Positions 6,701 to 14,010 of a DNA stretch of 14,010 bases are shown in pieces (positions within the stretch are counted from its first letter, which is position 1; each line of letters starts with the position of its first letter). Position numbers and translations under genes: made by a program. Under the pieces are notes generated by a model that was not told the origin of the DNA, ran no database searches, and saw only the letters and a list, made by a program, of their open reading frames with translations. Source of the DNA: an uncultured Porphyromonadaceae bacterium (GTDB lineage Bacteria; Bacteroidota; Bacteroidia; Bacteroidales; Barnesiellaceae_A); the NCBI GenBank assembly GCA_900542255.1, contig UQMR01000061.1:1-14010 (forward strand), read 5' to 3'.

Positions 6701-8469
6701 CGCAGGGTGAAGAGTATTTCGAGCCCTCCGCCGGCAGCATTCTTGGCCATAACCTCACCGCCGTGGAACAAGACAGCGTTCTTGACGATGGCAAGACCCA
6801 GGCCTGTGCCTCCCAATTTGCGGGAGCGTCCCTTGTCTACCCGATAGAACCGCTCGAAGAGCCTTTGCAAGTGTATCTCGTCTACACCGTACCCATTGTC
6901 CGAGAAAGATATATAGTAATATTTTTCATTGGTAAGGTAGCAGTTTATCTGTATCTGCGTGCCCTCTCCGGCGTAGGCTGCGGCATTGTCTGTAAGGTTG
7001 CGGAAGATGGAGTAAAGCAGTGCATAGTTGCCCTCTATGAGCATGGGGGTCTCTATATTGTGCAGGTTTACGCTCATCGCTTTCGATTCCAGTGTGTTTG
7101 CCGTCTCGCCTATGACATCTTTGATGACGTGGGCGAGGTCTATTGTTTGGCGGTCAAACAGGTCGGTCGACTCGTCCAGGCGGTTCAGCATCGAGATGTC
7201 GTGTAGCAAATCCGAGAGCCTTCGGGCTTGTGCATAGCAACGCTCCATAAAGAGGTTGCGTTTGTCGGGATCTATATCGGGAGTCGATAGAATGGTTTCA
7301 AGGTAGCCGCGTATGCCGCTCACCGGCGTTTTCAGTTCGTGGGCGATATTTTGGGTCAGTTGTTTTTTCAGCAAATCTTCCCGTTCCCTTTCGGTATTGT
7401 CGAAAATGGATATCTCGAACGATGTGTCGTGAAACAGGATGCCCCGTATATCGAATGAACGGCCGTTTTTGTGTATGTGTATCTGCTTTACGGCTGCTTT
7501 GCCGCCGTCTTCTTGCACCTCTTTGGGTTGTGTTACAAAATCTATTACCTCGGCCAGCTCTTTCTCGTCGAATATGCGCGACGGGTCGCCGTTGATAGGC
7601 GCGTCGGTGAGGTGTGTGAGGTATTGTATAAAGAGGGTGTTGGAGACGATGAGCTGTCTGTCTTGCGTGAATATGGCGATGCCTTCGCGCGACATCTGTA
7701 TGTGCAGCAACAGCTTCTCCTCTTCACGAGCCAGGTCTTCACGTGTTTGCCGCAGGTTTTCATATATCTGCCGCAGGTTTTGGGTGATGCGGCCTATGGT
7801 GTTATCGGGTGTGGCGGAGATTTTCAGCGGTAATCCCTGTCGGGCTTGCTGCACAATGGTGTCGAGGGCGGTGATAGAGCGGCCCAGCGACCGGCAGAAA
7901 AAGAACAAGGCCAATATGAAGATAAAAGCGAAGCCTATCATTGTGTAGCGGAACATGGGATTGACGTGAAAGATGTCGAACGTCGTCCTGTCGAAAGGTA
8001 TCGATGTGCGAATTATCACGTCGCCATAGCGGTGTGCCGCATAGAAATAGGGCTTCTTCATCGTCTCGGAGTAGCGTATGGTATAGGCGTTTTCGGTGCC
8101 GGCTATGGCGGCTTGTACCTCGGGACGGTTCAGGTGCGGTTCTTCTATCGGTTCCTCCCGGCGGGTATCTATCAATACGTTGCCTGTGGCTATATCTATT
8201 ATGGTTACACCGAGCGGGTACACGCCTTTGAGCCGCAACAGCGAGTCGGTCGCCTGCTCTGTCACATCGAGGCCGTCTGAGAGTCGGGAACAGATGTATG
8301 CGTTGTACTCTTGCAGCAGGGTGTTGAGATTCTCCTGTCTGAAATTTTTTTCTTGGTAGTATTGCAGGGCAACCGCTACTACTACGAAGCATACAAACAG
8401 GCTGCTTATCGTAAGGAACAGACTCTTATGAAAGGGTATGTGGAATTTTTTGTTTTTTGTCGTTGTCAT
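6691..8469 (-). CDS. PhoR-like membrane sensor histidine kinase with PAS domain
   Basis: 592 residues. TM1 (about 17-37) and TM2 (about 173-193) flank a periplasmic sensor of some 135 residues. A HAMP-like linker or coiled coil (195-255) and a PAS-like domain (about 258-360, MSREGIAIFTQDRQLIVSN) follow. The HisKA motif has phospho-acceptor H377 (NIAHELKTPVSGIRGYLE). The ATPase domain shows the N box (NLTDNAAAYA, N495), G1 (FSDNGYGV, 522-529), F box (LFERFYRV) and G2 (GGTGLGLAIVKN, 553-564). All catalytic motifs are intact. The partner is the response regulator whose gene ends 27 bp upstream. The order regulator then kinase, with an HATPase of the PhoR class, fits the PhoB/PhoR type of system, but the periplasmic sensor gives no clear clue to its signal. 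Not obviously RprX. No phosphate-transport genes are in view. Confidence 0.93.
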   Translation of the reverse strand: MTTTKNKKFHIPFHKSLFLTISSLFVCFVVVAVALQYYQEKNFRQENLNTLLQEYNAYICSRLSDGLDVTEQATDSLLRLKGVYPLGVTIIDIATGNVLIDTRREEPIEEPHLNRPEVQAAIAGTENAYTIRYSETMKKPYFYAAHRYGDVIIRTSIPFDRTTFDIFHVNPMFRYTMIGFAFIFILALFFFCRSLGRSITALDTIVQQARQGLPLKISATPDNTIGRITQNLRQIYENLRQTREDLAREEEKLLLHIQMSREGIAIFTQDRQLIVSNTLFIQYLTHLTDAPINGDPSRIFDEKELAEVIDFVTQPKEVQEDGGKAAVKQIHIHKNGRSFDIRGILFHDTSFEISIFDNTEREREDLLKKQLTQNIAHELKTPVSGIRGYLETILSTPDIDPDKRNLFMERCYAQARRLSDLLHDISMLNRLDESTDLFDRQTIDLAHVIKDVIGETANTLESKAMSVNLHNIETPMLIEGNYALLYSIFRNLTDNAAAYAGEGTQIQINCYLTNEKYYYISFSDNGYGVDEIHLQRLFERFYRVDKGRSRKLGGTGLGLAIVKNAVLFHGGEVMAKNAAGGGLEILFTLRKK

Positions 8470-8496
8470 GTCAACTCTTTTTGTCCGGCTCTCAGG

Positions 8497-9183
8497 CTAT
8501 GCCTTTTCGAAACAGTAGCCATATCCCAAGCGAGTTACGATGCAGCGCCCGTAATTGCCTATCTTTTTGCGGAGTCGTGTGATGTTTACATCTATCGTGC
8601 GGTCTAATACGTACACTTCATCGCTCCATACTCGCGACAAAATCTCTTCGCGCGAGAATACCTGTCCTGCATGTTCGAGCAGAAGCCGCAGTATCTCGAA
8701 CTCTTTTTTGGTCAGCGCCTGTTCTTCGCCGTCGATATAGCATTTCTTGCTGCGCAGGTCTATGGTCAGCGATTCGTATCTCAGCTCTTTCACGCTATCC
8801 TCCTCCGAGGGGGCGCTGCGGCGCAGCACGGCTTTTACACGGGCCTGTACCTCCTTGATAGAGAATGGCTTTGATATGTAGTCGTCTCCTCCGATGTTGA
8901 AGCCTGTCAGTTTGTCGTTTTCGCTGTCGCGGGCTGTGAGAAAGATGATAGGTATGCGACTCAGTTTTTCATCTTTCCGCAGCATGGAGGCCATCTTGAA
9001 TCCGCTTATTTCGCCCATCATTACGTCGAGCAGTATCAAATCGTACACTGTCAAATCGAGAGACAGAGCCTCTTCGGCCGAGAGTGCGGTGTCTACGATA
9101 TATCCTTCGGTTTCGAGATTGAATTTCAAGATTTCGCACAAATCTTCTTCGTCATCGGTTACTAAGATACGGTATTGGCTCAT
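8497..9183 (-). CDS. OmpR/PhoB-family DNA-binding response regulator
   Basis: 228 residues from ATG at 9181-9183. The frame can be extended to a TTG at 9213, but that TTG lies inside a promoter-like TTTGC, and MSQYRILVTDDEEDL is the natural receiver start. Receiver domain: acidic D10, D11 and E12, phospho-acceptor D53 (LILLDVMMGEISGF), T83, and K105 (DDYISKPF). Winged-helix effector domain about 133-228, with SREEILSRVW and a recognition region DRTIDVNITRLRKKIG. All switch residues are present, so it should be phosphorylated by the kinase encoded 27 bp downstream. It is most like PhoB among the well-known families. Target genes are not shown by the sequence. An inverted repeat just upstream of its presumed promoter could allow autoregulation. 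Confidence 0.94.
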   Translation of the reverse strand: MSQYRILVTDDEEDLCEILKFNLETEGYIVDTALSAEEALSLDLTVYDLILLDVMMGEISGFKMASMLRKDEKLSRIPIIFLTARDSENDKLTGFNIGGDDYISKPFSIKEVQARVKAVLRRSAPSEEDSVKELRYESLTIDLRSKKCYIDGEEQALTKKEFEILRLLLEHAGQVFSREEILSRVWSDEVYVLDRTIDVNITRLRKKIGNYGRCIVTRLGYGYCFEKA

Positions 9184-9210
9184 AATGTCCCTGTTTTTAT
9201 GTTTGTGCAG

Positions 9211-9233
9211 CAAAGGTCGGAAACAAATGTTTC
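9211..9233 (-). promoter_or_regulatory. Possible promoter and operator of the two-component operon
   Basis: On the minus strand GACCTTTG (9211-9218) is one base off the TAnnTTTG consensus and lies about 27 bp before the regulator's ATG. Immediately upstream is a perfect inverted repeat GAAAC-ATTT-GTTTC (9220-9233), placed where a bound regulator would touch the promoter. Neither element is proven. OmpR-family proteins usually prefer direct repeats, so the inverted repeat may serve another factor. Confidence 0.35.
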
Positions 9234-9312
9234 AATCATGTGACAAAGTTGGTTCATTCTTGCTTCGGCCCATACAATTGTCGCTTGGCATTTTGCCTCC
9301 GGGCTTCGTCGG

Positions 9313-12300
9313 TTATTTTTTAAGGCTTTCCTTATATTCAGTGGGGGTCATTTCGTAGTATTGCTTGAAGCATTTCGAGAAATAGCGCGGGTCGTTTATG
9401 CCCACCATGTAGGCGATTTGCGTCATCGTATAATCGCCTTGTTTTATGAGTTGGGCAGCGCGTTTGATGCGCATCTCTTTGATAAATTCTATGGGCGCGA
9501 GCCCCGTCAGGGCTTTCAGTTTCTTGAAGAATACCGAGCGGCTCACGGCCATCTCTTGCACAAAGTCGTCTACTACGAGGTCGCCGTTGCTTATGTTTTT
9601 CTCCATCAGCTCCAAGAGCCTTTCGAGGAACTTGCGGTCGTTGAGGGTGAGTTTTACACCGTCTACTACGGGTAGGGCCGAGATGGGATTCTCCGGCTCT
9701 TGCTCCCCGAGGTTGGTGCGATAAAACTCGCGCAGTTGTCTTCGTTGCTGCAACAGGTTTTCGACCCTTGCTTGCAGATAGGCCGCGCTGAAAGGCTTGG
9801 TTATGTAGTCGTCGGCACCCTCTTCGAGACCCGCTATTTTGCTCTCTATCGTCGATTTGGCCGTGAGTAATATGATGGGTATATGACTTGTCGATAACTC
9901 CTGCCGCAACTCGCGTATGAGGCCTATGCCGTCGAGGTTGGGCATCATCAGGTCGCTGATGATGATATCGGGCTGTGAAACCCGTGCTTTTTCTACACCG
10001 TCGCGGCCATCTGTCGCCTCTATTACTTTGTATTGGTGAGAGAAGATGCTTTTTAGGAAGGCAAGCAGTTCCGAGTTGTCTTCTACGAGCAATATCGAGT
10101 AGCTGGCGCCCTCTTCCGCCCCTTGTTCGCCGGCCGTGTAGTCGGGCAGGGCATTGCTCTCATCCCTGCTTACGTCGGCCGGGGTGGGCAGGTCTTCGAG
10201 TATATACTCTACATCTTTGTCGTAGTGGTTGCGCCCTTTGGGCAGGTATACGGTGAAACAGCTCCCTTTGCCGGGTGTGCTCTCTACCTCTATATAGCCT
10301 TTGTGCATCTCTACCAACTCTTTTACCAATGACAGCCCTATGCCGGTGGTAGGCTGGCTGAAAATATTGTGGTCTAACAAGGTCTCAAACCGCACAAACA
10401 ACCTGTCGCGCTGGTTGTCGGCGATGCCTATTCCTTCATCGCGAACCCCTATTGCTACTTGTTTCTCCTTGTCTTCTACAAATACAGTGATACTTTTTCC
10501 TTGCGGGGTGTATTTGAAGGCGTTCGAGAGCAGGTTGAAGAGTATCTTGTCCAGTTTATCGGTGTCTACCCATAAGTAACTTTCGTGTAGCGACGTCTGT
10601 AAGTCGTACTGTATGTTGTGTTCCTCGGCCAGGGAGTTGAAGTTCTGCATCGTTTGCTTTACAAACGGGATGATGTTTACTTCCGATACCCGCATACGCA
10701 TCTTCTTGTTTTGTATCTTGCGGAAGTCGAGTATTTGGTTGACGAGGCGCAGCATCCGGGCTGTGTTTTTCTTTACCAGTTGCAGCTGGCTGTAAATATC
10801 CTCTTTCAGGTCGGGGTCGCTCAGTATATGTTCTATCGGCCCGGCAATCAGGGTGAGAGGTGTCCGCAGCTCGTGTGATATGTTGGTGAAGAAGCGCAGC
10901 TTTATGTCTGATACTTGCTGTTCTATCGTCACCTCGTTTTTCAGCTTATAGATAGTCGTGAAGATGTATATGACGATACCCATGAAGAGGATAAATGCAA
11001 GTATATACAGGGTCCAAGCCCACGGCGTCTCCCAAAATGAGGGCAATATCTCTATCGTGAGGCTTCGTTCGTTCTCTACCCAAATTCCGTCGCTGTTGGT
11101 AGAGCGTACCTTGAAGTGGTATGTACCTTTGGGCAGGTTTGTATAGGTGGCCGAGCGTTGCTCTCCCACATAGTTCCATTCTTTCTCAAAGCCGTCGAGC
11201 ATGTAGGCATATTGTATATCCTGGGGCATGCGCATGTCTATGGCGGCATATTGGATGGTGAAAATATTTTGGTCATGTTCCAGTCGCAACTCGTCGGTCT
11301 CGTCCAGCACTTTTTCCAGCACTTTATCTTTGCCCGGCGATACAGGCCTGTTGGCAAGCAACAGGCGCGTAAAGGTGATGAGAGGTGCGTAGTCGCTTTT
11401 GTGCAGCGAGTCGGGGTCGAATATAATAATTCCGTTGCTGTTGCCGAAAGCTATTTCGCGGCCTATATTCTCTACCACGCTCTCGTTGAATCGCGGTTGG
11501 GGCGAAATTTCGTTTGTTCCGTAATTTTCGAAACTTCGCTTGCTCGGGTCGAACTTGCTCAATCCGTTTTCGGTGCTTATCCACAGGTTGCCTTTCGAGT
11601 CTTCGGCAATGGCCAGGAGTACGTCCGAGGGCAGTCCGTCGGCATGGGTATATACGTCGAAGATGGCGGTGCTGTCTCCATCGGCTCGCAATTTGTTGAG
11701 TCCGCCGCCAAACGTGGCCAGGTACAGCTCCCCGTCGCGAGTGGTGTGTATGTAGTGTACGTCGTTGGCACTAAGGCTGTTGGGGTTGTATGCGTTGCGC
11801 ACATAATGCTTGAATGTTATCTCGTCGGGTGTCCCGAAGTTGCTGTCAAACATCAGTACACCGGCCGTTGTGCCCGCCCAGATGTTGCCTGTGCTGTCCT
11901 CTCCGATGGTTCTTACGCGGTCGCATTCGTTGATAGGGTATTTTTTCAGATAATTGCGGTGGTTGATAAAGACGGGATGGTCTAAGTGGTCTATATCGAG
12001 GTAATTCAATCCGCCGCCGTATGTGGCTATCCACAAATGCTGGCTTTTGTCTATGTGCAGATAGTAAAGGTCGTCGTTGCTCAGGCTGTATATGTCGCTG
12101 GCTGAATGCCGGTATTGCGTGATGTGGTATTTGTCGGGCGCAACGGGTGTGGCACAGAACAACCCGTTGCCTTTTGTGGCTATCCACAAGCGGTTCTCAT
12201 CGTCCTCCACCATATTATACACCGCAATATCGAGTGCCTTGCCGTGCGGGCTGACGGTTCCGTTGTGGGTAAGGATTCCTTTGTAGGTACCGTCTTGGGC

Positions 12301-13734
12301 ATATACTTGCAGAGTGCCGTTGCGCAATCCTATGAAGACATCGCCACGGCTGTTCTCGAAAATGCTGCGCACGTCACTGTCGAGGCTGTAACGGTTCGAT
12401 TTGTCGAAACGCTTTATTTTGATAGGATTGTTATTGAATGATAGTTTGTCGAGTCCCTTCGTGTAGGTGCAAATCCACAAATTGCCTTGTCTGTCGGTAA
12501 AGGCCGAGTGCACGCGGTTGGTCGTATTGAGCTCCTCCTGGTCGTAGAAAAGCGGATAGAGCTTCTCTTCATCGCGGTCGTAATAGCATAGTCCGCTGCC
12601 ATCGGGTTGCACCCACACAATGCCGCGCTCGTCTTCGAGTATAAGAAAAAAGGGATTGGTTTGCGAGGCAATGGACATTTTGATTGGCACGAGTTCCTGC
12701 TTGAACTGGCGGCGTTCCGGGTTATAATGCAATACTTCCTGCGGCCGCCCCGGGTCTATCCACACTTCGTTGTGGCTGTCTATAAAGACTTGTTTTATGT
12801 CGCAGCCTGCCAAAAGCGGCGTGTTGTGAGCCGAGTAATGCTCATACGTTCCGTTGGCAGGGGTATATACAAAAACGCCGTCGTTTTCTGTCGTGATAAA
12901 GAGTTTGCCCGATTTGCCTATGTGGTCGATGCTTTTTATTCGTGACGTGGAAGGAAGCTGGTGCAGCTCGAAACTCTTGTCGGCTTTTACATATTGCCAT
13001 ATCCGGCCGTTATCAGAGCCCGTCCATATATTCAGCGTATCCTCGGCGAGGGCATAAAAGGCTTGCAGGTTTTTCTCTCTTGATTTATAGGATGCCGTGA
13101 AAAAACGTTCAGGCGTAGTGCCTCCGCGGGGTATCACACCGATACCGTTGTCAGATAGCAGCCACTCGTTGCCGTCGCTATCTTCGTGTACCAGGTAGCA
13201 ATGTTGCGAAGGAAACAATCCCGATTGCGAAGAGTATACCTCGGTCGTTGTGGCGTGGGTCACACTGTCGGTAGTCACTCGTATGGCCTCATCCTGGTCG
13301 CCGTGCAGCCATACACTTCCGCTGGGCAATACGGTAATCCGTTTTATGTTCAGCGCCTCATATCCGGTGGCGCTGATAGGCTCAAACCGTTCTGTACGCG
13401 GGTCGAACCGGTGCACCCTGTAATCGTAGGCCAGTAGCCATATATATCCGTAACGGTCGGCATCGATAGTCAGTATGCGGTTGTTGGATAAGTTTACATG
13501 GTCGCCGGCAAGAGCCTTGTATACGGTAAATTCATAGCCGTTAAACACATTCAGACCATCCCAAGTGGCAAGCCACATAAGCCCCTTGCGGTCTTGCATC
13601 ATATACATTACGGTATTCTGTGACAATCCGTCCTCGGCAGTATAGTGCGTAATGGAGTATCGCAACGGCTCGGCGTATGTGGCCGATATGATGCCGGCTG
13701 CAAGACAACAGATGGTCAAAAATATATGTTTCAT
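9313..13734 (-). CDS. Hybrid two-component system sensor/regulator (HTCS), Reg_prop-Y_Y_Y-HisKA-receiver-AraC
   Basis: 1,473 residues combining sensor, kinase and transcription factor in one polypeptide. Signal peptide 1-21 (cut near ATYA/EPLRY). About fourteen to fifteen Reg_prop blades of the pattern GNLWISTENGLSKFD fill residues 30-760, enough for two seven-bladed propellers, beginning with LSQNTVMYMMQDRKGLMWLA. The Y_Y_Y domain is about 842-903 (YAYMLDGFEKEWNYVG), followed by a TM helix about 906-926. HisKA has H954 (FFTNISHELRTPLTLIAGP), then an HATPase with DEGIGIADN and GIGLSLVKELVE. The receiver starts near 1213, with D1261 (PDIIISDLMMPNLDG), T1291 and K1313. The AraC-type HTH is about 1375-1473, with the second helix pair near GINDPRYFSKCFKQYY. 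Such proteins usually sense an oligosaccharide in the periplasm and switch on an adjacent polysaccharide utilisation locus. None is visible; the window ends 276 bp upstream. All catalytic residues look intact. Confidence 0.96.
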   Translation of the reverse strand: MKHIFLTICCLAAGIISATYAEPLRYSITHYTAEDGLSQNTVMYMMQDRKGLMWLATWDGLNVFNGYEFTVYKALAGDHVNLSNNRILTIDADRYGYIWLLAYDYRVHRFDPRTERFEPISATGYEALNIKRITVLPSGSVWLHGDQDEAIRVTTDSVTHATTTEVYSSQSGLFPSQHCYLVHEDSDGNEWLLSDNGIGVIPRGGTTPERFFTASYKSREKNLQAFYALAEDTLNIWTGSDNGRIWQYVKADKSFELHQLPSTSRIKSIDHIGKSGKLFITTENDGVFVYTPANGTYEHYSAHNTPLLAGCDIKQVFIDSHNEVWIDPGRPQEVLHYNPERRQFKQELVPIKMSIASQTNPFFLILEDERGIVWVQPDGSGLCYYDRDEEKLYPLFYDQEELNTTNRVHSAFTDRQGNLWICTYTKGLDKLSFNNNPIKIKRFDKSNRYSLDSDVRSIFENSRGDVFIGLRNGTLQVYAQDGTYKGILTHNGTVSPHGKALDIAVYNMVEDDENRLWIATKGNGLFCATPVAPDKYHITQYRHSASDIYSLSNDDLYYLHIDKSQHLWIATYGGGLNYLDIDHLDHPVFINHRNYLKKYPINECDRVRTIGEDSTGNIWAGTTAGVLMFDSNFGTPDEITFKHYVRNAYNPNSLSANDVHYIHTTRDGELYLATFGGGLNKLRADGDSTAIFDVYTHADGLPSDVLLAIAEDSKGNLWISTENGLSKFDPSKRSFENYGTNEISPQPRFNESVVENIGREIAFGNSNGIIIFDPDSLHKSDYAPLITFTRLLLANRPVSPGKDKVLEKVLDETDELRLEHDQNIFTIQYAAIDMRMPQDIQYAYMLDGFEKEWNYVGEQRSATYTNLPKGTYHFKVRSTNSDGIWVENERSLTIEILPSFWETPWAWTLYILAFILFMGIVIYIFTTIYKLKNEVTIEQQVSDIKLRFFTNISHELRTPLTLIAGPIEHILSDPDLKEDIYSQLQLVKKNTARMLRLVNQILDFRKIQNKKMRMRVSEVNIIPFVKQTMQNFNSLAEEHNIQYDLQTSLHESYLWVDTDKLDKILFNLLSNAFKYTPQGKSITVFVEDKEKQVAIGVRDEGIGIADNQRDRLFVRFETLLDHNIFSQPTTGIGLSLVKELVEMHKGYIEVESTPGKGSCFTVYLPKGRNHYDKDVEYILEDLPTPADVSRDESNALPDYTAGEQGAEEGASYSILLVEDNSELLAFLKSIFSHQYKVIEATDGRDGVEKARVSQPDIIISDLMMPNLDGIGLIRELRQELSTSHIPIILLTAKSTIESKIAGLEEGADDYITKPFSAAYLQARVENLLQQRRQLREFYRTNLGEQEPENPISALPVVDGVKLTLNDRKFLERLLELMEKNISNGDLVVDDFVQEMAVSRSVFFKKLKALTGLAPIEFIKEMRIKRAAQLIKQGDYTMTQIAYMVGINDPRYFSKCFKQYYEMTPTEYKESLKK

Positions 13735-13762
13735 GTATTTCTATGGTATTATTTTCAACCTT

Positions 13763-13790
13763 CAAAAATATAAAAATAACTTGTAAAAAC
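13763..13790 (-). promoter_or_regulatory. Likely promoter of the HTCS gene
   Basis: TATTTTTG on the minus strand (13763-13770) fits TAnnTTTG. A GTTTTT segment about 15-20 bp upstream is a poor -33 candidate. The box ends 28 bp before the ATG at 13732-13734, so a leader of about 20-25 nt is expected. The surrounding 50 bp are markedly AT-rich. Confidence 0.5.
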
Positions 13791-13820
13791 AGCCTCGCAA
13801 ACTATTTTTTCGCTCGGCTT

Positions 13821-13846
13821 CCGCTCTTTGTCCGCTCTCTTTTTGT
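13821..13846. repeat. Short imperfect tandem repeat
   Basis: CCGCTCTTTGT (13821-13831) is followed directly by CCGCTCTCTTTTTGT (13832-13846). It lies about 50 bp upstream of the HTCS -7 box, and could be a pair of binding half-sites or chance low-complexity sequence. Confidence 0.3.
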
Positions 13847-13921
13847 CGGGTCCGGTTTATCCTGGCAGAGGCTTTTCTCGATGGCTGTTCCCTATACCGC
13901 GGCGTGCAGCCTTTTTGCGTG

Positions 13922-13972
13922 GGCTTGCCTTTCGCTATCTTTTGATAAGATAGGATGCGGCTCGGCAAAGCC
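13922..13972. repeat. Long imperfect inverted repeat (hairpin) upstream of the HTCS gene
   Basis: The core is a perfect 7-bp inverted repeat, CTATCTT (13935-13941) and AAGATAG (13947-13953), with a 5-nt spacer. It is flanked by outer arms GGCTTGCC (13922-13929) and GGCAAAGCC (13964-13972), which pair with one bulged base. Between 13771 and the right edge I find no gene; the only open frame there is Arg/Lys-rich and without family features. The last 40 bases (TGCACTTGAAAAC... GGCTCTGCACT) look like the upstream part of a promoter firing rightward, so a divergent gene may start just beyond the window. Confidence 0.5.
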
Positions 13973-14010
13973 TGCACTTGAAAACTTTGTTTTCGTTTTG
14001 GCTCTGCACT

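Noticed and set aside
6483..6794. 103-residue minus-strand frame bridging the kinase 3' end and xpt start
   Set aside because: It overlaps the kinase C-terminus in another frame and crosses the xpt promoter. Very basic, no motif, so a chance frame.
6691..9183. Identity with the RprX/RprY pair of Bacteroides
   Set aside because: The receiver N-terminus (MSQYRILVTDDEEDL) differs from the RprY start as I remember it, so the named symbols were not applied.
13762..13977. 71-residue minus-strand frame upstream of the HTCS gene
   Set aside because: Arg/Lys/Gln-rich, overlaps the HTCS promoter and the inverted repeat, and has no domain pattern.

Overview
The window looks like chromosomal DNA of an anaerobic gut-type member of the Bacteroidales. 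The reasons are an H+/Na+-type Rnf operon led by an RseC-like gene, a 1,473-residue hybrid two-component regulator with Reg_prop propellers, a Bacteroidetes-type outer-membrane porin, and several start-proximal TAnnTTTG elements, the -7 box of the Bacteroidetes primary sigma factor. Base composition is moderate. Family or genus cannot be fixed from the sequence alone. Every supported gene is on the minus strand, so transcription runs from right to left.

Right to left, the layout is as follows. (1) 13735-14010 is a gene-free regulatory stretch with the regulator's promoter and a long imperfect hairpin. (2) 9313-13734 is a hybrid two-component sensor/regulator (HTCS) of the kind that controls glycan utilisation loci; no SusC/SusD or glycosidase genes are in view, so its target lies outside the window or elsewhere. 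(3) 8497-9183 and 6691-8469 are a PhoB/OmpR-type response regulator and a PhoR-like PAS histidine kinase, 27 bp apart and surely one operon. (4) 5926-6495 is xanthine phosphoribosyltransferase (xpt), with its own strong -7 box. (5) 3861-5858 is a putative beta-barrel porin, followed 26 bp later by a lipoprotein with a family-3 solute-binding domain (3016-3834). (6) 2649-3015 is gene-free and holds the rnf promoter. (7) 2232-2648, 1315-2193 and 1-1300 are an RseC-like membrane protein, RnfB and RnfC (the last cut by the left edge); rnfD, G, E and A are expected just beyond it.

Functionally the window joins energy conservation (Rnf: ferredoxin to NAD+ electron transfer coupled to ion export), purine salvage, envelope uptake or envelope maintenance, and two signal-transduction modules. 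I found no mobile element, CRISPR array, tRNA, rRNA or defence system. The most interesting items are modest: a possibly leaderless porin mRNA, the xpt-porin-binding-lipoprotein neighbourhood, an orphan binding lipoprotein lacking the amino-acid-binding arginine, and a structured element at the right edge.
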